This document shows, in pieces, positions 34,138 to 43,311 of a stretch of 64,000 nt of DNA. Each line of letters begins with the position of its first letter. Position 1 is the first letter of the stretch. Both the position numbers and the translations under genes were made by a program. Location of the stretch: positions 27,346 through 91,345 of the forward strand of contig CAWGRX010000002.1 of NCBI GenBank assembly GCA_963825075.1. The letters are read 5' to 3'. The notes below the pieces were generated by a model. The model had not been told where the DNA came from, did no database searches, and saw nothing but the letters and a program-made list of their open reading frames with translations. The stretch is from CAWAVN01 sp963825075 (GTDB lineage: Bacteria; Planctomycetota; Planctomycetia; Planctomycetales; Planctomycetaceae).

Positions 34138-34695
34138 ATGTCGAAGGACGGACACCAGGACGCGTTTCGATTGGGATTTTTGACGGAGATTCGCATTGCC
34201 GAGCGGGGCTTTGTGGGCGGACTGTTGGTCACAAATCATTTGGGGCGACCGTTGGAATTCCAATGCACCGCCCCGGTTAAGCCCAACCGCACGCAGGAAA
34301 TTCTCTACGGCCCCACGCTGGTGACGTTTTTGCTCGCGGAATTGATCGGCCGGACGCTGGTGGAAAAAATCGGCGTCAAACCGCATTTGGTCTTGGTGGA
34401 ACGGCCGGACTTATTGGAACTCCGCCGCCACGTGAATGTCCCCGTCGCCTGCCTCCAGGAAGATGATCGGCCCGCAACGCCGGGTGTGCGGTTGGGCCGG
34501 CAGTTCGTGGTTTCGCATCGCGAGTTTGTAGGCGACGATACACCGATCTCGCAGGGGGCACCCTACATCACCGCTGATGCCGACTTGAGCGAACCCTTCC
34601 AGCGCGTCCGCGACGCCCTGCACGAAGCCCTGGGCACCGCCAACCAAAATCCCGCCCCCGTTGTTATGAATCCACCGAACTCCGAAGCCGCGTGA
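34138..34695 (+). CDS. Unknown protein, 185 residues
   Basis: This is a hydrophilic protein with no signal peptide or transmembrane segment. It starts at an ATG 132 bases after the thiolase. The N-terminal half contains LGFLTEIRIAERGFVGGLLV followed by PTLVTFLLAELIGRTLVEKI, alternating strand and helix; the C-terminal half holds acidic helices. I do not recognise a family. It lies between thiolase and a SNF2 helicase on the same strand, with a repeat (34745-34812) separating it from the helicase, so a shared operon is uncertain. Confidence 0.65.
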   Translation: MSKDGHQDAFRLGFLTEIRIAERGFVGGLLVTNHLGRPLEFQCTAPVKPNRTQEILYGPTLVTFLLAELIGRTLVEKIGVKPHLVLVERPDLLELRRHVNVPVACLQEDDRPATPGVRLGRQFVVSHREFVGDDTPISQGAPYITADADLSEPFQRVRDALHEALGTANQNPAPVVMNPPNSEAA

Positions 34696-34744
34696 ATTGG
34701 ATTGTTCCCTAGCCCGAAGCGCCAGTTTTCAAGTTGCGCAGTTT

Positions 34745-34812
34745 TAGCCACGAAGAGATCCTTGGGCTTACGCCCAAGGCTACATGCTGCCATCGCTTCG
34801 CGATTCCGGAAA
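34745..34812. repeat. REP-like repeat related to family A
   Basis: CTTGGGCTTACGCCCAAG is a perfect palindrome followed by GCTACATGCTGCCATCGCTTCGCGAT, the same layout as the arms at 7475-7703 and the block near 57530-57740, though the cores differ. Confidence 0.6.
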
Positions 34813-34900
34813 TGCGCAACTTCAAAAATCGCAAGGGAGGGACACCGCCATGTTTCCCTCCCTTGCGCTTCGGGCTACATTTTCACTGTAGGATGTCGCC

Positions 34901-36781
34901 ATGCATGTTTCGCCGCGTACCACGGATTGGGATGCCTTGGATTCGGAGGCCCCGGCTTCGGGAATACCTGTGCACCTGCCGGAGCCGGAATGCCGATCGC
35001 TGCCGTTGGAACTCTCGGTCGGGATTTACGCGGCCGGTTTGAACGGAGCCTTGACCCGCTGGCCAACGGTCGAACCGGACGGCGTTTCGCTGATCGAGAA
35101 GGTTTCGCTCCTCCCGCGATGGCGGCCGCATCAGCCGCGAGTGAAAACGTTCGGTTTGACCTTTCCCGACGGATTGGAGTTCCTGCCGCCCAAGCCGGAA
35201 CCGGGAGAGACGGAGGACCTCAAACCGATCGCTCCGCCCAAGCCGAACCCCCAGGAAGGCCAGGCGAAACCGAAAAAAGTCACCCGCCTCAAACCGCCGG
35301 AGGATGCTCTGTCGCTCGAAGATCGGCTGTTTTACGTTCTGCAGCCGCCCTTGGAAAGTTGGCTGGCGGGGCAGGAATTGATTATGCCCTTCGAGCCGTT
35401 TCCCTATCAATACGAAGGCATCGCTTGGCTGTTCTCCAAGAAGGCGGCCCTCCTTGCCGATGAAATGGGCCTGGGCAAGACGATGCAGACCATCACCGGC
35501 ATTCGCCTGTTGCTCCGTAGCGGCCAGGTCCGGCGGGTGCTCTTGATCTGTCCGAAACCCTTGATCCCGAATTGGCAGCGGGAGTTCAAAGCCTGGTCCG
35601 AAGAACTGCCCGTCGTCACCATCGAAGGACATTGGTCCCGCCGGCAGATGCTTTGGAAAATCCCCGGCGTTCCGCTCCGGCTGGTCAATTACGAAACCTT
35701 CGTCCGCGACTTCGAAGCCATGCCCGAAGAGGACCGGCCGAAGTTCGACCTGTTAGTGCTCGATGAAGCCCAGCGGATCAAGAACCGCGACTCCCGCACC
35801 GCCCAGACCGTGCGAAACGTCGGCCGCCGACGCAGTTGGGCCCTCACCGGCACGCCCATCGAAAACCGCCCGGAGGAACTCTCGTCGCTGTTTGAGTTCC
35901 TGGAAGTCATCCCGCCGCGCAGCGCGCCGGATTTAAGGCAACTCAGCCAACTCGCGGACATCTACATCCTCCGCCGCACCAAAGACCTCGTGATGAAGGA
36001 CCTCCCGCCCCGCTTGGATCGCGATGAGTACTTGCCGCTCTCGCCGGCTCAGGCGCATTCCTATCAGACCGCCGAGAAAGAAGGCGTGGTGCAGCTCAAC
36101 GACATGGGCGAAGAAGTCACGATTCAGCACGTGTTCGAACTGGTGCTCCGCCTCAAGCAAATCGCCAACCGCGATCCGGTCACCGGCGACAGTTCCAAGC
36201 TGGACCGGCTCGCGGCGGACATGGAAGAAATCGCCTCCAGCGGCGGCAAGGCGATCCTCTTCAGCCAATGGACCAAAACGCTCGATTGGCTGAAAGAACA
36301 GCTCGACAAACGCCTGGGCGATGCGTGCGGCTCCTTGACCTACCACGGCGGCGTGCCCACCAAAAAACGCGAACCGATCCTCGCCCAGTTCAAGGAAGAC
36401 CGGAACTCGCATTTGCTCTTAATGAGCTACGGCACCGGGGCCGTGGGTCTCAATCTGCAATTCGCGGGCTACGTGTTTCTCTTCGACCGCTGGTGGAACC
36501 CGGCCGTCGAGGACCAGGCCATCAACCGCGCCCACCGCATCGGCCAAAAGTCCCAGGTCATCGTGACCAAGTTCATTTCCAAAGACACCATCGAAGAACG
36601 CATCGACAAGGTGCTCCAGGAAAAACGCGAACTCTTCGCGAGCATCCTGGGTGACGGCGACAACACGAACACGTCGCTGAGCCTGAACGCCACGGAAATC
36701 TTCGGCCTGTTCGACCTCAAACAAAAAAGCAAAAAAGGCCCCCAGTCCATCGGACCCAAACCCGTGGACAGAGCCGCTTGA
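34901..36781 (+). CDS. SNF2-family DNA helicase/translocase
   Basis: This 626-residue protein has an N-terminal region of about 165 residues without clear motifs, then the helicase core. Motif I is ADEMGLGKT (K193), motif II is DEAQ (288-291), motif III is LTGTPIENR, and motifs V and VI are VGLNLQFAGYV and INRAHRIGQ. The second RecA lobe includes YHGGVPTKKREPI. SNF2 ATPases translocate on double-stranded DNA and remodel protein-DNA complexes. Many bacterial versions are RapA-like or part of defence or repair loci, but here no methylase, nuclease or DISARM/BREX partner is adjacent. It is convergent with the Hsp70 operon. Confidence 0.9.
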   Translation: MHVSPRTTDWDALDSEAPASGIPVHLPEPECRSLPLELSVGIYAAGLNGALTRWPTVEPDGVSLIEKVSLLPRWRPHQPRVKTFGLTFPDGLEFLPPKPEPGETEDLKPIAPPKPNPQEGQAKPKKVTRLKPPEDALSLEDRLFYVLQPPLESWLAGQELIMPFEPFPYQYEGIAWLFSKKAALLADEMGLGKTMQTITGIRLLLRSGQVRRVLLICPKPLIPNWQREFKAWSEELPVVTIEGHWSRRQMLWKIPGVPLRLVNYETFVRDFEAMPEEDRPKFDLLVLDEAQRIKNRDSRTAQTVRNVGRRRSWALTGTPIENRPEELSSLFEFLEVIPPRSAPDLRQLSQLADIYILRRTKDLVMKDLPPRLDRDEYLPLSPAQAHSYQTAEKEGVVQLNDMGEEVTIQHVFELVLRLKQIANRDPVTGDSSKLDRLAADMEEIASSGGKAILFSQWTKTLDWLKEQLDKRLGDACGSLTYHGGVPTKKREPILAQFKEDRNSHLLLMSYGTGAVGLNLQFAGYVFLFDRWWNPAVEDQAINRAHRIGQKSQVIVTKFISKDTIEERIDKVLQEKRELFASILGDGDNTNTSLSLNATEIFGLFDLKQKSKKGPQSIGPKPVDRAA

Positions 36782-36784
36782 TGT

Positions 36785-36840
36785 GAATGACCAATAACCA
36801 AATCCCAATGACCAATGACCAATGACCAATGACCAATGAT
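36785..36840. repeat. Seven-base tandem repeat CCAATGA
   Basis: AATGACC occurs about four times head-to-tail (tgaccaatgaccaatgac...), preceded by related CCAATAACC and AATCCC. It sits in the convergent gap between SNF2 and Hsp70 and is likely a slippage-prone short tandem repeat. Confidence 0.75.
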
Positions 36841-36899
36841 CTTGGCAAAGGGAGCGCTGCCTGGCAGCAACTTTATTCTGCTCTTTGCCTTCTACCCGA

Positions 36900-38687
36900 C
36901 TACTCCGCTTCTTCCCTCACGCTGAATTCCAGTTTCCAGCGGGCGTCGGATTTGGTGCTCACGCACCAGAGTTCCAGTAAGCCCAGTTCCGTGATTTTGG
37001 AATGGAACCGCACGGGGACGTAGGGTTCGTCGATGGCATCGTCGGGCGGGAGCGTGGCTTCCATCGGGGCGGTTTCTTCGAGTTCCTCAGGCGACCACGC
37101 GGGCAAGATGGTGCCGGGCTGGTCTTCTTTGCGGATCGAACTTTTGAAGAACCGAAACCGGGCCGGCTCGCCGACAACCAGGCCGATTTCGGACGAGGGC
37201 ACGTCGGCTTCGGTGCCTTCCTCCATGCCGATGGGCACGACGCATAATGCGCGGAGCGGACGAGCCGCGCCGGGAATGGCGAGTCCTGCGGTTTCGATGC
37301 CGACGTAATACGACCGGGCCGTGCCGCCGCGAATGCGAATCCCGCCGTGCTGCTTGGACCAGCCGTAAAACGCGGCTCCGCGGGCGACGGCGTGATCGAG
37401 ATCCCGCGTGCCTTCCAGAATGCTCGGGGCTTCGCTCTTGCCGAACCAGCCGCCCATGACTTTGATCAGCCGGTTCGCAAAGGCTTCGCTCTTGAAGACG
37501 CCGCCGTTGAACAATACCTGCGTCGGCCGGGCCGGGCTGTCGCCGCCGTGCGCCGAGAGGAACGCCGCGAGATGTTTGGTGACGGCGGCATCGGATTCAA
37601 ACGGCAGTCCGATTTCCTGAAAGCCCGACACCCGCTGCCGGGCCGGCTGGTCGGCGACTTCGCAGAACGGAAAAAAACCGTCCATCAGTAGTTTTTGGGC
37701 CTGTTGTTTTTGGACTTCGACCGAGACCGTGCCGCCGATCAATCGGCTGCCGCGGCCGAGGACCGAGATGGTGTGTTGATCGGGGCCAGCCGGGTCCATC
37801 AAAGTTTCCTTGGCGGCCCGGCAGGAATGCCACAGCGAGACCGACTGCCAAGGGTCGAGAGAAAGCCCCTTCTCCTGAAACAATGTCGCGGCATGATGGG
37901 CCAGCGAGAGGTCCATGTTGTCGCCGCCGACCAAGAGGTGATCGCCCACCGCGAGCCGTTTGAGGACCAGATCGCCGGCTTCATCGACGACGGTGATCAG
38001 CGACAAGTCCGTGGTCCCGCCGCCGATGTCGCAGACAAGCAGATGATCGCCCGCCTTGAGCAATTTCCGCCAGCGGTCGCCGGTCTCGTTGAGCCAGCAA
38101 TACACCGCGGACTGCGGTTCTTCGAGCAGCACGAGATTATCCGGCAGACCCGCGGCGAGCGCTGCTTCACGGGTGAGTTCGCGGGCGGACGCATCGAACG
38201 AAGCGGGCACCGTGAGCACCACGCTCTGCTCGGTGATGGGGGCGTCCGGGAACTGATTCTCCCACGCGGCGATGAGGTGTTCCAGATACCGCTGCGAAGC
38301 CGTCACCGGGGAGATTTTGGGAACCTCGTCCGCCGCGCCCCAGGGCAGGATCGCGGTGTGCCGATCCACCCGGCTGTGGCAGAGCCAACTTTTCGCCGCC
38401 CCCACGGTGCGGTCGGGAAACTCCGCCGCCTGATCGCGGGCCAAGCGACCGACGGCGAAATCCCGGCCGGTCGCCCAAGGCAAGTCATAGGCTCCGCTTT
38501 CGATTTCGTGCTCGCTCGCCAGATACAAAAACGACGGCAGCGTGGTATGAGACTCCACCGTCCCCGCGGCCACGAGTTGCGGAATGGGCAAGAGTTCAAT
38601 CCGCGGCTCCTCGGCCTCCAGGGAAGCATAAGCCAACACGCTATTCGTCGTGCCGAGGTCGATTCCAATGACATATTCTGCAGGCAT
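36900..38687 (-). CDS. Hsp70-family ATPase (DnaK-like actin fold)
   Basis: This 595-residue protein has the Hsp70 nucleotide-binding motifs: phosphate-1 GIDLGTTNS at residues 8-16, phosphate-2 CDIGGGTTDL, and the adenosine-side FNGGVF. The substrate-binding half is diverged and lacks a clear DnaK lid. It belongs to the non-canonical Hsp70 group often found beside DUF2760. No DnaJ or GrpE is adjacent. The closest upstream gene on the same strand is the HEPN-like gene, 93 bases away. A role as a chaperone-like or signalling ATPase is probable. Confidence 0.88.
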   Translation of the reverse strand: MPAEYVIGIDLGTTNSVLAYASLEAEEPRIELLPIPQLVAAGTVESHTTLPSFLYLASEHEIESGAYDLPWATGRDFAVGRLARDQAAEFPDRTVGAAKSWLCHSRVDRHTAILPWGAADEVPKISPVTASQRYLEHLIAAWENQFPDAPITEQSVVLTVPASFDASARELTREAALAAGLPDNLVLLEEPQSAVYCWLNETGDRWRKLLKAGDHLLVCDIGGGTTDLSLITVVDEAGDLVLKRLAVGDHLLVGGDNMDLSLAHHAATLFQEKGLSLDPWQSVSLWHSCRAAKETLMDPAGPDQHTISVLGRGSRLIGGTVSVEVQKQQAQKLLMDGFFPFCEVADQPARQRVSGFQEIGLPFESDAAVTKHLAAFLSAHGGDSPARPTQVLFNGGVFKSEAFANRLIKVMGGWFGKSEAPSILEGTRDLDHAVARGAAFYGWSKQHGGIRIRGGTARSYYVGIETAGLAIPGAARPLRALCVVPIGMEEGTEADVPSSEIGLVVGEPARFRFFKSSIRKEDQPGTILPAWSPEELEETAPMEATLPPDDAIDEPYVPVRFHSKITELGLLELWCVSTKSDARWKLEFSVREEAE

Positions 38688-38780
38688 GGTTTTGAGGGGT
38701 CAAAGTTCAGGGGCAGGAGGAATGTTGGTTCAATAACACGGAAATGAAAGGGGATTGCGACAGAGATAGAGCCGGGCTTT

Positions 38781-39275
38781 TTACAAATACGCTTCGGCGA
38801 CGACAAAAAGATCTGTGGTGAATTTAAGGAACTGGCGTCCCGCAGCGGTATCTTGGAGTTCCAACCAAATCTCGAATTCGTACTCCGCCGGTGCGACTTC
38901 TGGAGCGCCTTGCGGCCAGGGATATTCCGGATTGGGACCGTCCCCCGCGAGTGCCGGTGCGAGGCCTTGAATACGGTCCGCGAGTGGCACGCTCTTTCGG
39001 ATCAGATGTTCCCACGACTGGTTTGATCCTTCGTACCCAAGCTGCTTTTGAGCTTTCCGATTGGTTGCTAGACTTCGGAGGAATCCCACGAATGCACGAT
39101 GTGTACTGCGAGGACGTCCATACTTCCAGACATGAGCTTTCCCCAGCAATTCTGTCGCCATCTGCAGGTAATGGAGCGAATGACAAGGCGGCAGTTTGGA
39201 TTGCCCGTGGAGCAACCCGAATACATCAAAAGCGGTCCGAGCTTGGACGAGGAACAACCGCTGGCTTTCGGTCAT
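38781..39275 (-). CDS. HEPN-like protein with RxxxxH motif
   Basis: The start at 39275 (MTESQRLF...) overlaps the upstream stop as ATGA, and CGGAGA lies upstream, so it is translationally coupled to its neighbour. The 164-residue protein has a helical N-terminal half with CHSLHYLQMATELLGKA, a pattern seen in HEPN-like proteins, and RPRSTH at residues 54-59, which fits the RxxxxH catalytic motif of HEPN RNases. HEPN domains act as ribonuclease toxins or defence effectors. The annotation rests on motif reading, so the domain assignment is tentative. An alternative is a non-catalytic helical scaffold. Confidence 0.65.
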   Translation of the reverse strand: MTESQRLFLVQARTAFDVFGLLHGQSKLPPCHSLHYLQMATELLGKAHVWKYGRPRSTHRAFVGFLRSLATNRKAQKQLGYEGSNQSWEHLIRKSVPLADRIQGLAPALAGDGPNPEYPWPQGAPEVAPAEYEFEIWLELQDTAAGRQFLKFTTDLFVVAEAYL

Positions 39276-40033
39276 GCCTCCCGTCTCCGAAAGATCTGGC
39301 TGTCCTTGAGTGACCAACCCGCCGGCAAGAGCGAGGCGTCCTGCTTGATTTGCTCAAGTTGATCACTCGTGATGTCAGCGACATACAAGTGGAAATTTCC
39401 GTCTTCGACATTCAGACCAAAATCCATCGCCTCAATAACTCCGCTATCCCCCAGGCGATCGCTCACCTCCAAGAAGCGAATTTCCTCCGCCGGTGCATCG
39501 TGTGGCAGGTACGATATTTCCTTGATGGAACTATCGACAATAAGATGCCTTTTGGCGACCCAGGCAGCAACCTCGTCTCGGCTTCCCCCCATAGGAGGGG
39601 CGAGAACTTGAGCATGTTGACGCCGAGAGCGCGAGTCAATATCGAGCTTGTCCAAATAACCATACCATAGATCATCGGGCGTACGTTCGGGATCGGGATC
39701 CGGGGGAACAAGCGACAATTTTCTGTAAGCTCTCCAAGATCCAAAAACAAGCGGCGTGCCGGGAATCAGGCGATAGCCTTCTCGTTGGCAATCCTTTTCA
39801 TACTTGAAGACTTTGTAGTGTTTGGGATCGTCCGGATCCTGCCCCACGCAAACTTCTGGAGCGTCTGCTCCCTCCGGCCAACTGTGAACTGCGTCCATGT
39901 CGTAATCGAGAGAAACGCCCTCGTCCACATCTAACGTGCATCCGATCTTCTTCGGATCTTCATAAGTAAAAATGAGATTCGTCATGCCATGACGAGTATC
40001 TTTGACGAGAAACTTGTCCTTCACCAAAAGCAT
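39272..40033 (-). CDS. Unknown partner of the HEPN-like gene
   Basis: This 253-residue protein has AGGA near its start and no signal peptide. It reads as strand-rich with a conserved-looking C-terminal half (SIKEISYLPHDAPAEEIRFL, then MDFGLNVEDGNFHLYVADIT). I do not recognise a named family. Its stop overlaps the start of the HEPN-like gene by four bases (ATGA), so the two form one coupled pair. If the pair is a toxin system, this is a candidate antitoxin, sensor or specificity factor; nothing in the sequence proves that. Confidence 0.65.
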   Translation of the reverse strand: MLLVKDKFLVKDTRHGMTNLIFTYEDPKKIGCTLDVDEGVSLDYDMDAVHSWPEGADAPEVCVGQDPDDPKHYKVFKYEKDCQREGYRLIPGTPLVFGSWRAYRKLSLVPPDPDPERTPDDLWYGYLDKLDIDSRSRRQHAQVLAPPMGGSRDEVAAWVAKRHLIVDSSIKEISYLPHDAPAEEIRFLEVSDRLGDSGVIEAMDFGLNVEDGNFHLYVADITSDQLEQIKQDASLLPAGWSLKDSQIFRRREA

Positions 40034-40190
40034 GATGATTTCCTATTCCTATTACGGCAGCTCTGATATTTAAACAACCGATAACGGACTTCGGCCGGCC
40101 TGGTGAGTTTGTCCATCCACGCAAATGATAGCCGACTCTGTATGAATTGTCACGAGTTCGATTTCGGGAAGACGTGAGGACCACCGGCAT

Positions 40191-40733
40191 TCATCGAACC
40201 TCCACCTCCGCCGGCGCGATGATTTTCGCGGCTTCGTCGCTGCCAGTCCATTCGGGGAGTTGGCAGGCCGCGACTTGCCAGCCGTGATGCGTTAGTGTGC
40301 CCTGGAACGGAGGCTCGCCGGAGACGTGGCCGACCAGGCGATACCGGCCGGCATCGAAGCCTTTGGGCACGTCGATCTTTGCGCCTTCATTCTCCGAGAG
40401 CACCGGTTGCGGGCCGAACATCCGATTGACCACCGCCGCCAGGTTCCGGTGAATGTCCCGCACCGCGGCCCCGATTTGCTCGTCGCTCAAGCCGTCCAAG
40501 GGTTCCTTCACGAAGTCGATAAACCGCGCCTCGCGCTGGAGGGCCGCCAACAGCGTCACCGCTTCGCTGCGGGCCGGCTTCTTCGGCGGGGCGGGCTTTT
40601 TCTCGGCGGCCCCTGGTTTTTCCAACTTGGGTTTTTCCGGCTCGCCGTGCAGAGCCTGGTCGATCTTTTCCGCCACCTCGCGATTGAAAAGTGCTTGAAA
40701 AAACGCCTGAAAGGCCACGCGGACTCGGCCCAT
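40191..40733 (-). CDS. DUF2760-type protein
   Basis: This 180-residue protein has a charged Lys/Pro/Ala-rich linker at about residues 28-55 and a DUF2760-like C-terminal domain (LSDEQIGAAVRDIHRNL, then KIDVPKGFDAGRYRLV and FQGTLTHHGWQVAA). DUF2760 genes are usually found next to Hsp70-family genes. Here the Hsp70 gene is separated from it by the HEPN-like pair. The usual second Hsp70-like gene (DUF3731) is not present in this window. The function is unknown. Confidence 0.75.
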   Translation of the reverse strand: MGRVRVAFQAFFQALFNREVAEKIDQALHGEPEKPKLEKPGAAEKKPAPPKKPARSEAVTLLAALQREARFIDFVKEPLDGLSDEQIGAAVRDIHRNLAAVVNRMFGPQPVLSENEGAKIDVPKGFDAGRYRLVGHVSGEPPFQGTLTHHGWQVAACQLPEWTGSDEAAKIIAPAEVEVR

Positions 40734-40855
40734 GAGTTTTCATCCTGTCCTTCATCAGTGAAAAAAATACAACGAAGATTCCGACCGGTATGGTAGGTTT
40801 CCCGGCAATGGAATGGTAGCCCCCATTTCGACGGAACACCGAAAACCGAGAACCC

Positions 40856-42445
40856 TCAAGCCATCTCCATATAGGGTTTGATGTCGGCCGGCTTGCGGGA
40901 GCGCACGCGGGAGTTGAGCACCTGAACCAGCCCCTGATACATCGCAATGATGTTGATCAGCACTGTGAAAACGGCCAGAACGAAGAGAACCACAATCACT
41001 TGCTGGGCCAGGTCATTCGATCGCCGATCCAAATACATGGCCGTGCTGAAGGGGTCGAGCACCTGCAGGAAATGGTAACCGCCTCGGCGAATGTCGATGA
41101 CCTCGCTCACGTCCAACAGCCGAGGCCCGACGATGGCGGCCATCAACAACAAAAACGTGACCACGCGGGCATGCGCGGGTTTGACGAGTTCGGAAACGGC
41201 CTGTCCCCAGCGAGCGAGCGACGTATTGATGCCGCCGAAGATGACGAGTTGCAGGCAGAGTGCCGTGACCACGGCCAGCCGGCGGTCTTGCCCCCCAAAG
41301 GCGGTGCCGGTCTTGTCCCAGAGGCCGCTGCCGACCCAACCGCTCCGGGCGAAAAATGACATGCCGACGGCGAACAACAACCACAGCGAAACAATCTGCA
41401 ACAGCAGAAATCCATAACCTCTGGCGCCGCCGGGCAGGAACGGGGCAATCAAGATCCGCCAAAGTTTGTTCTTCGGAAAATCCCGGCGAACGCGGCGGGA
41501 GAGGCTGTCCATTTCCGCCGTGAACGCCATTCCGAACGCGGCCCAGTGTCCCACGGAAACGACCGCGAAGATGAGAAACAGATCGGGATCCGCGAGCACG
41601 CCGTTCCATTGGCAATAGCCGAATGCCACCAGCCACAGCAGCCAAAACTGGATCGCCGCGGTGATCCGAATGCCCGTGCTGTGGTTGGCCGACTCAAACG
41701 TGAGATTGGCCGTGGCAATTTGTTGAAACAGGATAAAGTACGAAACCATTATCAACAGGGCCGCGACATTGACCTGCCAGAACAGGGAACTCGTAATGGG
41801 AATTCGCGTTTCAAAGGTAACCAGGATCATCAATTGGATCGCGCCCGGCACCGCCCAGACCAACTGCCCCAGCAGAATCACCCACATCAAGCCTTGCGAG
41901 GCCCGCTGCTTGGCGAGGGTGCTCATCATCAGCGAAGCCATCGAAAGCATCACGGAAATCAAAATCGTCACGACCAAAACGTAAGCGGCCCGCGGGGCGT
42001 CGAAGCCCTGCATGGTCGAGGCGAACGCCATAAACGGCGTGATCGCGGAATAATAGATAAAACACTGCACCAGGGAGGATAGCAATTTGCCCCGCACGAT
42101 TTGCTGCGGCGTGATCGTGGTGACGCTGAGGATCTCAAACGTGTTGAAATCCCGCTCCGCCTGCAGGCTGCGAAAGGTGCCGAAAGGCACGATCAACAAT
42201 GTCGCCGCCGCGAGCGCCAAATAAAATCCCACGAAAAAATACCGCCCCGCCGGCCCGTACTGGATCTGCGTGCTAAACATCAACAGCCCGAACACCGATA
42301 CCAGCCAGGCCACCGTGACCAGCAGCATAAACGTGATGACGAATTGCTTGCTCTTCAGCGATTGGCGAAGTTCCTTCACCAAAATCGGATTGGCCCAATC
42401 CACGACGTGGCCTAACCAAGGCGATTTGGCTTCCAACGTGCTCAT
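40856..42445 (-). CDS. ABC-2-type transporter permease
   Basis: The start at 42445 (MSTLEAKS...) is preferred to a longer ATG 22 codons upstream. The protein has about twelve hydrophobic segments and the ABC-2-like entry motif LVKELRQSLKSKQFV at its N-terminus, with a cytosolic loop around SLQAERDFNTFEIL. It likely exports a substrate or acts as the membrane subunit of a transporter, but no ATPase gene is adjacent, so it needs a partner elsewhere. It is probably the last gene of a short operon with the radical SAM gene 183 bases upstream. Confidence 0.78.
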   Translation of the reverse strand: MSTLEAKSPWLGHVVDWANPILVKELRQSLKSKQFVITFMLLVTVAWLVSVFGLLMFSTQIQYGPAGRYFFVGFYLALAAATLLIVPFGTFRSLQAERDFNTFEILSVTTITPQQIVRGKLLSSLVQCFIYYSAITPFMAFASTMQGFDAPRAAYVLVVTILISVMLSMASLMMSTLAKQRASQGLMWVILLGQLVWAVPGAIQLMILVTFETRIPITSSLFWQVNVAALLIMVSYFILFQQIATANLTFESANHSTGIRITAAIQFWLLWLVAFGYCQWNGVLADPDLFLIFAVVSVGHWAAFGMAFTAEMDSLSRRVRRDFPKNKLWRILIAPFLPGGARGYGFLLLQIVSLWLLFAVGMSFFARSGWVGSGLWDKTGTAFGGQDRRLAVVTALCLQLVIFGGINTSLARWGQAVSELVKPAHARVVTFLLLMAAIVGPRLLDVSEVIDIRRGGYHFLQVLDPFSTAMYLDRRSNDLAQQVIVVLFVLAVFTVLINIIAMYQGLVQVLNSRVRSRKPADIKPYMEMA

Positions 42446-42579
42446 CAGGATTTGTCCTTTGTCAATCGTCCGTTGCCCTTGTTCTCTGCCATGATAGCAG
42501 TTGCGATTCACCGCTGTCTTTGGCTATTCATCTCAGAATTGAAAACTGTTCTCACCCGAACGCTTAGGGTCACGCGAAG

Positions 42580-42627
42580 AATAATTGTCGCATTTATCAG
42601 CCGTTGGGCGCTAGCCATTCCGCTCCG
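42580..42627. repeat. Dispersed repeat family B, short copy
   Basis: AATAATTGTCGCATTTATCAGCC followed by GGGCGCTAGCC matches 13083-13165. It abuts the stop codon of the radical SAM gene, so the 3-prime end of that gene may be within or next to the repeat. Confidence 0.65.
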
Positions 42628-43308
42628 TTATTCCTCGAACAATCGAAAGCTGCGGGTCTGTCTCGCCGAAGAACCAGGCAACCGTTTCCAGAGGCCGACG
42701 GCCGATTTCGCCGGGAAGCCGTTGATGGTGAGGTCCCCCTCTTCCAAACGGATTTCCAAGGTGTCCGTTTCCCGCCAACAAGGATCGTCCGGGGAGTAGC
42801 GGTCGGTCAGAAAATGAATCTCCTGATTCGCCGATCCGATCCACCGGCGAGTGAGTTCTGGCTGGTCCCGCTCGTAGAGGCCATCCACCAATAAATCCGT
42901 GTGGGCGATCAGTTCCTGTACCGCTTCATCGGGACTTGATTCAATCTCTTCCCAGCGGTAGCCGGTGAAGATCATCACGGACAACCCCAACCGCCTGGCT
43001 TCCCGGGCAATTTTCGCGGCTCCTTCGGCATGAGCCAACGGCTCGCCACCCAATAGGGTAATGCCTTCCAGGTCTTCCGAAGCGGTGTTGGCGGCTTGGA
43101 TCTGAGCGAGCACTTCGCCCGCGGTGAATCGTTCGCCGCCCTCGAAGCGGAGCATCTCGGGATTACAACACCCCGGACAGCGAAACGGACAGCCCTGGAA
43201 CCAAATCGCAAACCGTTCCCCCGGCCCCTCGGCGCGAGTGTGGGGAACGATCTGCGCAATCTGAACCGGGACGTTTCGATCTTCCAAAGTCAGCGGGGAA
43301 ACGGGCAA
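42628..43308 (-). CDS. Radical SAM 4Fe-4S protein, NrdG-like activase
   Basis: This 226-residue protein has the radical SAM cluster motif CxxxCxxC (C40, C44, C47 in FQGCPFRCPGC) and LLGGEPLAH. Its length and layout match activating enzymes of the anaerobic ribonucleotide reductase or related glycyl radical class. No partner reductase or glycyl radical enzyme is in the window, so the target is unknown. The start is a TTG three bases after the PfpI stop, with no ATG ahead of the cluster motif, which indicates coupling. The N-terminus is therefore uncertain. Confidence 0.8.
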   Translation of the reverse strand: MPVSPLTLEDRNVPVQIAQIVPHTRAEGPGERFAIWFQGCPFRCPGCCNPEMLRFEGGERFTAGEVLAQIQAANTASEDLEGITLLGGEPLAHAEGAAKIAREARRLGLSVMIFTGYRWEEIESSPDEAVQELIAHTDLLVDGLYERDQPELTRRWIGSANQEIHFLTDRYSPDDPCWRETDTLEIRLEEGDLTINGFPAKSAVGLWKRLPGSSARQTRSFRLFEE

Positions 43309-43311
43309 GGC

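Noticed and set aside
34901..36781. SNF2 helicase as a DISARM/BREX-like defence component
   Set aside because: No methyltransferase, PglZ, DrmA/B or nuclease neighbours exist in the window.
36785..36840. Short tandem repeat as a CRISPR array
   Set aside because: Units are seven bases without spacers, so it is a simple tandem repeat.
37695..38747. Plus-strand frame of 350 codons over the Hsp70 gene
   Set aside because: Hsp70 motifs on the minus strand are conclusive.
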